From contig CAQFOZ010000015.1 of NCBI GenBank assembly GCA_948788915.1, positions 1 to 47,483 on the forward strand: a stretch of DNA of 47,483 nt. Direction: 5' to 3'. The stretch is from an uncultured Muribaculaceae bacterium. Its GTDB lineage: Bacteria; Bacteroidota; Bacteroidia; Bacteroidales; Muribaculaceae. This document shows positions 26,059 to 34,838 of the stretch, piece by piece (position 1 is the stretch's first letter; every line of letters begins with the position of its first letter). Made by a program: the position numbers and the translations under genes. Below the pieces are notes generated by a model. That model saw nothing but the letters and a program-made list of their open reading frames with translations. It had not been told where the DNA came from and did not search any database.

Positions 26059-26889
26059 TTATTCTTGCAAAGTAACATTGTCCATTTTATTAAAATAGCT
26101 ATTATTTCCAGTATCATTTAGATAGATTGCAAAACCGTCCTTATCTTGTGCAATGATTGCATATGTTCCCAATTCATCAATTGGACCTATTAAATAGACA
26201 TCCTGATGATTTATAATATTATTAGAAAATTTTAAACCATCTCTGATCAACTTTGATAAAGACACTATTGAACATTTAAATTCCTGTTTTAACTCATATT
26301 TATTGTCAATCATTTCACAAGTCAATGTATTTAGATTAAGATTCCACAATCTATCATAACCTTTTTCCTTAAAGACTTTATATTTTGATGTTATCTGATT
26401 TTTATTGTTTAATTTAATCTCGGATATTTTATCAGTACCAGTTAAAGTTAATTTATCCATTTTCATAAAAAAGTCTTTATCCTCAGTATCATTCAAAAAG
26501 ATTGCAAAACCTTCCCTATCTTGTGCAATGATTGCATATGTTCCCAATTCATCAACAGGACCTATTACAAATACATCATCTACCACCACCTCTGTTGAGA
26601 AATAATACCCATTCTTTTTTAATTCCGAAATTGGACACGCACGTAATTGAAATGACTCATTATGGCCAGAATTTGGGTCATACATTCTACATATCTCCTC
26701 AACTGAATTAAGACTCCAAATATATTTGGATTTCTTTTCCTCAAAAGTCATAATTGTACCCCTCTCTGTCCCGATATTCTTTCTTTGTGATACAGGTCTT
26801 AAAGTAAGAAAAAGTAGAGTACCAAAAAATATTATTATAAATAAGAAAGTAAAATTTCTCCAATCTTTATAATCATTCTGTTTATTCAT
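26059..26889 (-). CDS. Membrane-anchored protein with two tandem copies of an unknown domain
   Basis: A 276-residue protein that I do not recognise. A single transmembrane or signal-anchor helix spans about residues 13-30. The rest is a tandem duplication. The best-conserved part is residues 106-149 against 231-274, sharing IGPxDELGTYAIIAQDxxGFAI and LNDT...KMD. Weaker similarity extends back to about residue 55 for the first copy and 178 for the second. Nucleotide identity in the conserved part is also high, suggesting a fairly recent duplication. The gene is AT-rich and isolated, with no operon partner and no recognisable promoter. The domain lacks catalytic-looking motifs and may be a small beta-rich (OB-like) module; that is inference. 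Confidence 0.75.
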   Translation of the reverse strand: MNKQNDYKDWRNFTFLFIIIFFGTLLFLTLRPVSQRKNIGTERGTIMTFEEKKSKYIWSLNSVEEICRMYDPNSGHNESFQLRACPISELKKNGYYFSTEVVVDDVFVIGPVDELGTYAIIAQDREGFAIFLNDTEDKDFFMKMDKLTLTGTDKISEIKLNNKNQITSKYKVFKEKGYDRLWNLNLNTLTCEMIDNKYELKQEFKCSIVSLSKLIRDGLKFSNNIINHQDVYLIGPIDELGTYAIIAQDKDGFAIYLNDTGNNSYFNKMDNVTLQE

Positions 26890-27189
26890 ACAAATTCCAA
26901 TTAACTTTTATTACAAATAAAGTTTTGATATTAAACTTATTAACATTACATAATCTGTAAGAAGCATCAATTATTCAACAGATTTATAATCAGTATACCT
27001 TCTGGACATATCTAATAATTTGACAAGATTCTAGCTTGTAATCCAATTAACATTTACACTTAAATATTAAATTATGATTAAGCAATAATATTTATAGCAC
27101 CGAATAGGAATGAATATTTAGAGATGATGTTTATATTCATTTTTAAGAATTTAGATGTGTCTACCATTGATGCATACATAGATTAATAT
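26890..27189. other. AT-rich intergenic sequence
   Basis: No gene or promoter consensus is seen. The sequence is AT-rich, with short repeats only, and runs from the duplicated-domain gene to the edge of the large palindrome. Confidence 0.6.
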
Positions 27190-27545
27190 TCGCCTCGGTC
27201 ATCCCCTCGTTGGCTTGGTAATATTATATAAAAAGAAAGACGTAGGAATCTGTATCATTACCGTCCTACACCTTGAGGCTTCTCGCATTGCCCTATCGAA
27301 GTTGGACGGCAACTGCAGAAGCCCACGCCTATATATGTAATGACAATATTAGAGCAATTTTCTCACGAAAACCGATCTAATTCGAATATTACATAACCAC
27401 GGGCATCCACCGTTGCTCAATCCTGACTTCGATATGAAATTTTGCGAGAATTTCAAGGTGTCAAGAATCAGCGCGGATAAACGCTTTCTATAACAATATT
27501 TATAACACCCTGCTCCACTTAACCACTTAACGGGGCTTCTGCAAA
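27190..27545. repeat. Large imperfect palindrome, two homologous inverted copies, possible structured RNA
   Basis: The left half (plus strand) and right half (minus strand) align from the centre at about 27363-27366 outward: TATGTAAT, ATTAGA and TTTTC near the centre; then TATCGAAGT; then TTCTCGCA; then ACACCTTGA; then AGAAAG; then AATATT. The detected arms reach about 27220 and 27500, and weaker similarity extends to the stated ends. The left half also contains its own 15-bp hairpin (27277-27323). On the minus strand, GTAGGA...TCCTAC (27242-27269) is followed by TCTTTCTTTTTATA, a terminator shape. A non-coding RNA on the minus strand or a mobile hairpin element would both fit. No protein frame is convincing. 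Confidence 0.65.
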
Positions 27546-27865
27546 GCGTTATTCAATTGTAAAATTAAACAATAATTATGAATTAAAGAATATATTAAAA
27601 GATAAATATCATCAATTTACCAACAAATTATTTAAATTACAAAAGGACATTGGCAAATTTATAAAATAAAGAAATATCTTATACAATATATTAATATTGA
27701 TAAAAAAACTGAGATACTAAATATCATATAGAAGCAAGTTACCCGAAGAATGGCACCTTGCCTTAATGAATAAACATATTTAAATTTGGTTTCTCTACAG
27801 TTTATTAAACATTAGACGCAATTATATGAATTTACTGTATCAAATTTTTATACCCTCTTTATATA
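27546..27865. other. AT-rich downstream region of the amidase gene
   Basis: No gene is seen. A -7-like TAAATTTG on the minus strand (27654-27661) has a poorly spaced -33-like ATTG at 27684-27687 (22-nt spacer) and could transcribe leftward into the palindrome. Imperfect pairing around 27732-27763 (GCAAG...CTTGC) may be part of the amidase terminator. Both assignments are weak. Confidence 0.35.
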
Positions 27866-29317
27866 CTATTTTACTGATTTTAAATAGTTACATAGTCCTT
27901 CGTAGATTTTTTGAGCCATAAGCTGACGGAACTCAGGATCTGACAGTTTCTCCTCTTCTTCAAGTGATGACATAAATGCTCCCTCTACAAGACACGTCGG
28001 GCATATCGTCGGACCTACAAGCGAAAAGTTGAAATTGCCTACAAGACCGTAAAGCGGAAGACCGGTCTCAAGCATACTCCTGCACATAATTTCAGCAAAT
28101 GGCCTGCAAAACACGTGCTTGTAATATACAGAGGTTCCCGGAGAACTTAGTGCCGATCCCCCGGCATTGTTATGTACTGAAATTGATAAATCCACATTGG
28201 CCTCTGACCAAATACGTTTACGCTCAGCCATTGATAAATTTGAATCATCACTACGCGTAAGTACTACCTTAGCACCTTTCTTTTCAAGCAAAACCTTTAG
28301 CCTCTGAACTATATCAAGGTTAATATCTTTCTCATTAATTCCTGATGGTGATACTGCCCCAGAATTGCCACCTCCGTGTCCTGCATCAAGTCCTATTGTC
28401 AGATCGCCGAGTTTTAATGACTTTGGCTTATGGCGAACTTGTATTCTTAAATTTGAGGAGGTATTGTCATAACCGATATTATATCCCCATATCGACTCAC
28501 CTTTCAAACGAATAACAACTCTGTAGACATCAGAGGCTATCTGGTGAAAATCCACATAATCTATAATACCCAAATCAAGAGAACGCTGTACAATCCAGTT
28601 GGAGTTATCAAATGCTCCGAATATATCTACACTGATTTCGTTTGGATTCAATGATGTGCCGGCATGCCATGCAAGACGTCTGGGCAGTGCAATAGTTATC
28701 TGATCACTTTTACCTTCATTAGTAACAGTCCATCTACCGGTGTTGACGACTTCCGGCAGGGATTCATTTACAGTCTGAGCATAACTTTTAGGAATGTACG
28801 CCACCCGGTCAACTGCCAGACGTACACGGTAAAGCTTTCCTCGTTCCCCATCAACGACAAGATGAATTCCGGAGTCAATAAATCCCATTTTCGACCCACC
28901 AAGTCTATCATCTCCATCTCCATATTGCAAGTACGCACCCTCTTTGGTCTCAATAACTCCTGGCGCATCGTATAACCGGAACTGAGGTTCCTCTTTTTTT
29001 AATAAGGACGTAGCTGGTTTTCGATATATCGAAACGGTTTTATATGTAGTGTCATTCCCATAACAAACCGCCACATTTATATTGTTTACACCGGGTACAA
29101 GATCTACCTTAGTACCAAATGAACCAGTCTTATAAACTTTAGTGGAGTTCCCATTGATGGTTGCGACAGCAAGCGGATCCGTCACTCCCACAATTACAGT
29201 AGATGCGTAAGCCGTTGTGTCCGGAGCACCTCCGGATATACGCAACTGAGGCTTTGTACCATAACTTTGCATTGCAAACACCGGACACAACGAAAGAAGC
29301 AATACTATTTTATTCAT
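27866..29317 (-). CDS. N-acetylmuramoyl-L-alanine amidase (Amidase_3) with large N-terminal region
   Basis: A 483-residue exported protein (signal peptide about 1-20) that cleaves the bond between MurNAc and L-Ala in peptidoglycan. The zinc amidase domain occupies about residues 306-483, with H314 (DAGHGG), E329 (NEKD) and H382 (SVHNN) as zinc ligands and catalytic E445 (LVEGAF). The preceding 280 residues contain SH3/AMIN-like beta-rich segments. The start is set at ATG 29315-29317, because the longer frame to 29497 overlaps the upstream gene and lacks a signal sequence. It lies 13 nt after the DUF5009 gene, last in a leftward cluster of envelope genes. Confidence 0.9.
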   Translation of the reverse strand: MNKIVLLLSLCPVFAMQSYGTKPQLRISGGAPDTTAYASTVIVGVTDPLAVATINGNSTKVYKTGSFGTKVDLVPGVNNINVAVCYGNDTTYKTVSIYRKPATSLLKKEEPQFRLYDAPGVIETKEGAYLQYGDGDDRLGGSKMGFIDSGIHLVVDGERGKLYRVRLAVDRVAYIPKSYAQTVNESLPEVVNTGRWTVTNEGKSDQITIALPRRLAWHAGTSLNPNEISVDIFGAFDNSNWIVQRSLDLGIIDYVDFHQIASDVYRVVIRLKGESIWGYNIGYDNTSSNLRIQVRHKPKSLKLGDLTIGLDAGHGGGNSGAVSPSGINEKDINLDIVQRLKVLLEKKGAKVVLTRSDDSNLSMAERKRIWSEANVDLSISVHNNAGGSALSSPGTSVYYKHVFCRPFAEIMCRSMLETGLPLYGLVGNFNFSLVGPTICPTCLVEGAFMSSLEEEEKLSDPEFRQLMAQKIYEGLCNYLKSVK

Positions 29318-29330
29318 ATTACAGTCGTTT

Positions 29331-30398
29331 TTATATTTTAATATATATATGTTTCCGATACAGTGGCCATGCAAAAAGTCCTGTAAACAAAGCCAACGTA
29401 ACAGAAAATAGCATAGATGCAAACTTTGGATCCGGTAACCAGACAAGTGTCCAATCATAGATCGCTGACGTGGCACCCGTTGCTCCAAGAACAACACCTA
29501 AGACACTTCCAAGCACATACAGGAAAAGGGGATTTACGCCAAACGCCTCAAAGAAGACAAATGCAGACGAATTATGACGGACATCCGTAAAATAAGAAAT
29601 TGTGGCTAAAAGAATAGCGGCCATACCACAAGTAACAAGTACATAACTGCTGCTCCATATAGTCTTATTCGGAGCCAATATACCGCTTATTATAAACCCA
29701 AGAAGGGATAGTATAACTCCGACAACAAAAAGCTTCACAAGCCGTGATTCCAAAGACTCTTTCTCAAGCAGAATAGCTCCGCAACAAAAGCCTATAATTG
29801 TGTGCGCCACAGCAGGTATTGTCCCAAGCAACCCTTCGGGATCAACCGGAGTCCGATAAAGATGAGCACGTGTCAGGATATATTCATCAACGATCGCATT
29901 AACATTCGTAAGATCATTGGCATAACCATTGAAAAGCAATAGTATAATACCATATAATATCAACAGCAATCCTGCGATAAAAGCCATACCCTTTCTGTTG
30001 ATATAAATTGCCATTAGCGCGACAATTCCATAACAAAGCCCTATACGTGGAAGGACTCCCGTCAACCGGAAATTAGAGAAATCCCATATATCGCGTCCGA
30101 AACATGCATTTGCAAACCATCTTACACACCAACCGATAAGAATTATCACAACCATTCTCTTTATAATCTTTCCAACAGTAGATGAAGAAGGACGGAAGCC
30201 TCGTTTGGAAAGAGAGATATAAGTGGTTACACCCATTATAAAAAGGAAGAACGGAAAGACAAGATCGCACACCGTTATACCATTCCATGCGCTGTGTTCC
30301 AAATGGCTGTAGTTCTCGGATCCGGCAAGATTGTTGACGATTATCATGCATACAATCGTCATTCCCCTCATCACGTCTAATGAGAGCAGTCGTTTCAT
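29331..30398 (-). CDS. DUF5009/HGSNAT-like membrane acyltransferase
   Basis: A 355-residue integral membrane protein with about ten predicted helices, related to COG4299 and to heparan-alpha-glucosaminide N-acetyltransferase (NagX-like). The N-terminal SLDVMRGMTIVCMIIVNN motif is typical of the family, followed by FPFFLFIMGVTTYISLSKRG and an RIGLCYG segment in the middle. Members may acetylate glycans at the membrane using acetyl-CoA. The substrate here is unknown, though the neighbouring amidase suggests muropeptide or sugar handling (inference). It sits 29 nt after the phosphatase gene. Confidence 0.82.
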   Translation of the reverse strand: MKRLLSLDVMRGMTIVCMIIVNNLAGSENYSHLEHSAWNGITVCDLVFPFFLFIMGVTTYISLSKRGFRPSSSTVGKIIKRMVVIILIGWCVRWFANACFGRDIWDFSNFRLTGVLPRIGLCYGIVALMAIYINRKGMAFIAGLLLILYGIILLLFNGYANDLTNVNAIVDEYILTRAHLYRTPVDPEGLLGTIPAVAHTIIGFCCGAILLEKESLESRLVKLFVVGVILSLLGFIISGILAPNKTIWSSSYVLVTCGMAAILLATISYFTDVRHNSSAFVFFEAFGVNPLFLYVLGSVLGVVLGATGATSAIYDWTLVWLPDPKFASMLFSVTLALFTGLFAWPLYRKHIYIKI

Positions 30399-30427
30399 AA
30401 TTAAATTAAGTTAGTAAGAATTAGACG

Positions 30428-31699
30428 TTATTTATATTTAGAAGCAAGATCAAGCCAATAATTCTTGAGTTCGCTCCATTTTAGAACTTTACCTTTGCCC
30501 GGAACCGGATCAACATTCACACCGTTGTGCCTTACCGAGACATACATTTCCCCACTGTTGCCTCGCAGAAGTACAATCATGAGGTTTGCGGCCAACGGTG
30601 TCACATCTTGTACTTTCCACTCCTTCTCAAGCTTATCATAATCTTTAGAATACCAATAGCATCCGGGTATTCTCATCAGCGAAAGCAACGGAAGTAATGT
30701 TTCGGCATGACCAAAATTACCTTTCATTCTTATTTCAGGATATTTCCCATCTTTAGCTTCCAATGCCGCACAATCCATGTCATCGATTATTTTTCTCAGC
30801 AATGGAGTGGTTGCGCGCCCCGCGATATCTGAAACAGGATTGATACTGTTGCGCATATAATGCTTGAAATTATTCACCACCCAACAGCCATACGACTCTT
30901 TCTCCGTAAGGAATTTCACAGGAGGCTCTGAATATCCGCAGGCATTACACCCCTGCAATGCGGAATAAATATCGTAAGTCAGATTACGCAACTCCGCGTC
31001 ATCTGTTATAAAATCTGCACTGAATAACTTTCTCGCAGGCTCAGGTGACACATTTTTCTCCATAATATTTGGAAGATATTTTGTCCACTTTCCTTTGTTG
31101 GTTCTGAAAATTTCATATTCTTTTACATACTCAAAACATCTGAGCACACTGTCGAATCTATTTCCGGACGCTGCTGTCATTTCAAGTTTCTCGTTTGGAA
31201 TCTCCAATGCATGCATAAACTGATACATGGTCATTACAACACGAGGCACCGAAGTGGACTCTGAAATCACAGAGCCCTCTTTCATTAGTTCCGGAAACAT
31301 CTTGGCCATATCTGAACCTAATCTTTGCTCCTCTTTAATTCCCGTTTCAGACAAAAGCCCCCATTTACCTGCTGAATAATCATTTATATATTTCAGATAA
31401 CTCAGACATATCTTTCCGTTCTCTGTAATCTTACCCTCTTTCTCAGCCTTTGTCAGTGCAGTAAAAAGTTTCTTGAATTTACCTGCACCGGTAAGATATC
31501 TCGCGCCATGCCTCGCTGTATAGCTGACGAACATAGGCTTAAGTGTATCAGACCACGCCACATTCTTATCACACAGACTAAAATCGTATGGCAACATCGG
31601 ACCCGCATCCGCTGCCGGCATCCCATTATTCGTCTCAGCATATAATCTGAATACACCTAACCCCATCCAAAGGGTAAGAATAAGAATTATCTTTTTCAT
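30428..31699 (-). CDS. Histidine-acid phosphatase, MINPP-like
   Basis: A 423-residue secreted phosphatase (signal peptide about 1-21) of histidine phosphatase clade 2. The catalytic RHGARY starts at R63, with H64 as nucleophile, and the distal HAE motif is in GNFGHAETLLPLL. RHG...HAE is the pattern of multiple inositol-polyphosphate phosphatases, including those of Bacteroides that degrade phytate, so inositol phosphates are plausible substrates. The gene is 25 nt downstream of the flippase gene on the same strand. Confidence 0.85.
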   Translation of the reverse strand: MKKIILILTLWMGLGVFRLYAETNNGMPAADAGPMLPYDFSLCDKNVAWSDTLKPMFVSYTARHGARYLTGAGKFKKLFTALTKAEKEGKITENGKICLSYLKYINDYSAGKWGLLSETGIKEEQRLGSDMAKMFPELMKEGSVISESTSVPRVVMTMYQFMHALEIPNEKLEMTAASGNRFDSVLRCFEYVKEYEIFRTNKGKWTKYLPNIMEKNVSPEPARKLFSADFITDDAELRNLTYDIYSALQGCNACGYSEPPVKFLTEKESYGCWVVNNFKHYMRNSINPVSDIAGRATTPLLRKIIDDMDCAALEAKDGKYPEIRMKGNFGHAETLLPLLSLMRIPGCYWYSKDYDKLEKEWKVQDVTPLAANLMIVLLRGNSGEMYVSVRHNGVNVDPVPGKGKVLKWSELKNYWLDLASKYK

Positions 31700-31724
31700 A
31701 TCGAATTTAATTATTTTCTAAAAA

Positions 31725-33230
31725 TCAATGTTTATTCAGGCCCGGTATCGGCATCTTCTCTGCTATGATAACCACTCCTATATAAATCGCAAGCATCAGT
31801 ATCTTGACGGCATACAATACACTTGTACTGAATATATTTTCCAAACACACTACTCCAAGATACATTGCCACCGCAAGTGCAAGATACAATGTCATTCTCC
31901 CTACCTGATATGGCAACGGATAATAATGTCTTCCGACAAAATAGGATACCACCATAACAGTAAAGTAGCTTATCAACGCGGCCCAGGCCGAACCCATGTA
32001 ACCATCCGGGATACCTATCATTCTGACTAACCAGACATTCAGGACAAACATAAGTACGAAACACAACAATGACAGATACATACCCCACTGTGTCCGGTCA
32101 GTAAGCTTATACCAAAGGGACAGATTGAAAAACACACCAAAACACAACTCTGCCAGCATCATTACAGGCACTACCGAAAGACCAGTCCAATAAGCTGGTG
32201 AGACAAAATGCTTCAGCACAGGAAGAAAATACATTACTCCCAGAAATATAAAGAGTCCGAAGATAACAAAATACTTCATTGCATCGCAATATGCCTGTTT
32301 CTTATCTTCGCCTTCATCTTTGGCTCGCGAAAAAATAAATGGCTCATATGCGTACCGGAATGCCTGTGTGAACATCACCATCACAATAGCGATCTTTATG
32401 TTCGCTCCATATATACCAACCATGGAGCGTGCCGCCTCTTCCTGACCCTTGAACAAATAAGGGATTATCATCTGTCCCATATTCTGGCTTAATATACCTG
32501 CAACCCCCAATATAAGCAACGGCCAGCTGTATGAAAGCATTGTCCGCAATAATGGAACAGACAATCTGTACTTGCGTCCCAGCAGTTCCGGCAACAGCAT
32601 CAACAGCACCATAAATGAGGAAATGATATTTGCCACAAATATCCAGCCTATACCGAAAGCTGCACCTCCCGCAGGCTCGTAGAACCAAGCGACAAGCCAT
32701 CCGCATCTCTGCATAAGCCACGGACACAGAAGAAGAAAGAATAAGTTCAAACCTATATTCATTCCAACGTTAAGCATTTTGATTCCTGCAAACCTGAAAG
32801 CTCTTTTCTTGAATCTTAAATATGCGAAAGGCAAATTGGAGAATGCATCAATAGCAACAGTTGCGGCCATGAGCATAACATACACCTCTTTATCCGGCAA
32901 TAATATCGCTGCAGATATTGGATTTACAAATACAGCTACAAAAACAACAAAAAGAATAGATGTAAAACAGACAGATATTAAAGATGTGGTATAAACTAAT
33001 TCAGAATCATTCTCTTTGTTGGCGAAACGGAAAAATCCGGTTTCCATTCCATAATTCAGAATAACAAGTGCGACAGCTGTTATACTGTACAAATAACTTA
33101 CTATTCCATATTCCTGAGTAGGGAAAATATACACATAAAGTGGTACAAGACACCAGTTGAGAAAACGTCCGACGATACTGCTAAGACCATAAATTGCTGT
33201 ATCTTTTGCCAACGATTTTATACCTGCCAT
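31725..33230 (-). CDS. Lipopolysaccharide/polysaccharide flippase (MOP superfamily, Wzx-like)
   Basis: A 501-residue membrane protein with about 14 hydrophobic segments, of the MOP/Wzx/MurJ-like exporter group that turns lipid-linked oligosaccharides across the inner membrane. The N-terminal IKSLAKDTAIYGLSSIVGRF and NWCLVPLYVYIFPTQEYGIVSYLYS regions are typical of the oligosaccharide flippase family in Bacteroidetes. No glycosyltransferase cluster is adjacent, so its cargo is not shown. It follows ruvB on the same strand after 92 nt and probably reads from the same promoter at 34409-34440. Confidence 0.85.
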   Translation of the reverse strand: MAGIKSLAKDTAIYGLSSIVGRFLNWCLVPLYVYIFPTQEYGIVSYLYSITAVALVILNYGMETGFFRFANKENDSELVYTTSLISVCFTSILFVVFVAVFVNPISAAILLPDKEVYVMLMAATVAIDAFSNLPFAYLRFKKRAFRFAGIKMLNVGMNIGLNLFFLLLCPWLMQRCGWLVAWFYEPAGGAAFGIGWIFVANIISSFMVLLMLLPELLGRKYRLSVPLLRTMLSYSWPLLILGVAGILSQNMGQMIIPYLFKGQEEAARSMVGIYGANIKIAIVMVMFTQAFRYAYEPFIFSRAKDEGEDKKQAYCDAMKYFVIFGLFIFLGVMYFLPVLKHFVSPAYWTGLSVVPVMMLAELCFGVFFNLSLWYKLTDRTQWGMYLSLLCFVLMFVLNVWLVRMIGIPDGYMGSAWAALISYFTVMVVSYFVGRHYYPLPYQVGRMTLYLALAVAMYLGVVCLENIFSTSVLYAVKILMLAIYIGVVIIAEKMPIPGLNKH

Positions 33231-33322
33231 TTCTATTCTTAATTAATTATACAGTCCCGACCTCGCTCTTATCCCTCGAATTTTCAACAGAGTAGTTACA
33301 ATAACTTTTTAGTCGCAGAGAA

Positions 33323-34360
33323 CTATTCGGCAGAATCAAACAATGATTCCTGACGAGCTCCTGTCTTCCCCAAATGCATATACGCCATTTCAGTAACCTC
33401 CCGGCCTCTCGGTGTACGTTTAAGAAAACCCTCCTTTATCAAAAAGGGCTCATAAACTTCCTCTATTGTTCCTGCATCCTCTCCTATAGCCGTCCCTATG
33501 GTAGTCAATCCTACTGGACCACCTTTGAACTTATCAATTATAGTCAGAAGTATTCTATTGTCTATTTCATCAAGTCCGTGACGGTCTATATTAAGTGCCT
33601 CCAAAGCATGACGGGCTATCGGAAGATCTATTCTTCCGGAACCTCTTACCATAGCAAAATCACGAACCCTCCGTAACAACGAGTTTGCCACACGCGGAGT
33701 ACCTCTGCTTCGTAAGGCAATCTCAAGAGCTGCTTCCTCATCTATTCCGATATTTAACAGACGAGCAGAACGTTTTACAATACCCGTCAGGACTTCATGA
33801 TCGTAATATTCAAGATGGCAATTGATACCAAAACGGGCTCTTAACGGGGCAGTCAAACTGCCGCTACGCGTTGTAGCACCAATAAGTGTGAATGGAGAGA
33901 GTGTAAGCTGAACGCTTCTCGCCCCAGGACCTTTGTCAAGCAGGATATCAATCTTATAGTCCTCCATAGCAGAATAAAGATACTCTTCCACTACCGGATG
34001 CAGACGATGTATTTCATCAATAAACAGGACATCATTCTCTTCCAGACTCATAAGTATTCCGGCAAGATCTCCCGGCTTGTCAAGCACCGGGCCTGACGTG
34101 ACCTTGAAACCTACACCCAGCTCGTTTGCAACTATATTTGACAGGGTTGTCTTACCCAATCCCGGAGGTCCGTGCAACAATGTATGATCCAATGCTTCCC
34201 CTCGCATACGGGCAGCTGCAACGAAAACGCGCAAATTGTCTATTATTTTCTCCTGCCCGTTAAAATCATCAAATTCCAACGGACGCAGAGCCTTCTCTAT
34301 ATCTTTCTCTGCACCCTGCGGAGAGGCGGAACGGGCACGGATGTCAAAATCATCTTCCAT
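33323..34360 (-). CDS. ruvB: Holliday junction branch migration helicase RuvB
   Basis: A 345-residue AAA+ ATPase that drives RuvA-bound Holliday junctions. Visible: Walker A GPPGLGKT (64-71), Walker B LFIDEIHR, sensor 1 in TLIGATTRSGSLTAPLRARFG including the arginine finger, and the C-terminal winged-helix with GLTTIGTAIGEDAGTIEEVYEPFLI and FLKRTPRGR. Length is normal. ruvA and ruvC are not next to it. First gene of the leftward cluster. Confidence 0.97.
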   Translation of the reverse strand: MEDDFDIRARSASPQGAEKDIEKALRPLEFDDFNGQEKIIDNLRVFVAAARMRGEALDHTLLHGPPGLGKTTLSNIVANELGVGFKVTSGPVLDKPGDLAGILMSLEENDVLFIDEIHRLHPVVEEYLYSAMEDYKIDILLDKGPGARSVQLTLSPFTLIGATTRSGSLTAPLRARFGINCHLEYYDHEVLTGIVKRSARLLNIGIDEEAALEIALRSRGTPRVANSLLRRVRDFAMVRGSGRIDLPIARHALEALNIDRHGLDEIDNRILLTIIDKFKGGPVGLTTIGTAIGEDAGTIEEVYEPFLIKEGFLKRTPRGREVTEMAYMHLGKTGARQESLFDSAE

Positions 34361-34408
34361 ATCATTTCTATTTCAACCTTGGTTTGACGCTCCAAATCTA
34401 AGGTGTCG

Positions 34409-34440
34409 CAAAGATAACATTTTTTACACCCCTCTCCAAA
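34409..34440 (-). promoter_or_regulatory. ruvB promoter
   Basis: On the minus strand, -33 TTTG (34437-34440) and -7 TATCTTTG (34409-34416) are separated by 20 nt. Transcription would start near 34404, about 44 nt before the ruvB ATG. A second TAnnTTTG (TAGATTTG, 34393-34400) lies closer but has no matching -33. Confidence 0.65.
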
Positions 34441-34724
34441 AATAATGAATTAGTTTACAAATGTTAATTATCCTATCTATAAAAGTTAAAACGTCTCGTT
34501 GTATAAACAATTATTACCCCTCTGAGTTATACTTACAAATGCAAATCAATTTCATCGTGGTTACGCGCCCCGCGCACAGTTGGTGCGCGCATTATAAGAA
34601 CAGTCTGATTATTGAAATCACCTTTTCGTAACCTTGATGTTGCGGGAGCAATGGCGAAAGCTAAAGCTCCCGCTTTTCATAATAGGATAGCCGGATTAGG
34701 TAAGCCGGATAAAGACATTTGGAT
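34441..34724. other. Intergenic region with stacked hairpins
   Basis: No gene is supported; the 67-codon frame at 34612-34815 runs through hairpins and has no family. Two stems are seen. CGCGCAC-AGTTG-GTGCGCG is at 34571-34589. GCGGGAGC/GCTCCCGC is at 34642-34673, followed on the plus side by TTTT, a terminator shape with no plus-strand gene upstream of it. Confidence 0.5.
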
Positions 34725-34762
34725 AAAAAAACGTCCGGAGACAAATGGTTTTGCCTCCGGAC
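34725..34762 (-). terminator. Terminator of VOR/KOR operon
   Basis: GTCCGGAG (34733-34740) pairs with CTCCGGAC (34755-34762). On the minus strand the stem is followed by CGTTTTTT (34725-34732 read in reverse). It lies 77 nt downstream of the gamma-subunit stop and closes the leftward operon. Confidence 0.75.
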
Positions 34763-34838
34763 AAAAATATGACTTGATTAAAAATAATCAGAATACTCAA
34801 TTAGATCTCAATTAGGTCACAATTAAGACACAATCAGA

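Noticed and set aside
27190..27545. tRNA, tmRNA, RNase P or SRP RNA
   Set aside because: None of the conserved sequences of these RNAs (such as GTTCGAATC in tRNA or GAGGAAAGTCC in RNase P) is present; the structure is a single long hairpin, so it is kept as an unknown.
33255..33300. Degenerate fourth copy of the hairpin family near the flippase start
   Set aside because: Only a short stretch resembling one arm (TTCGAGGGAT) is seen; no pairing arm and no core.
34612..34815. 67-codon plus-strand frame between ruvB and the VOR/KOR operon
   Set aside because: It runs through two hairpins and a terminator and has no family resemblance.
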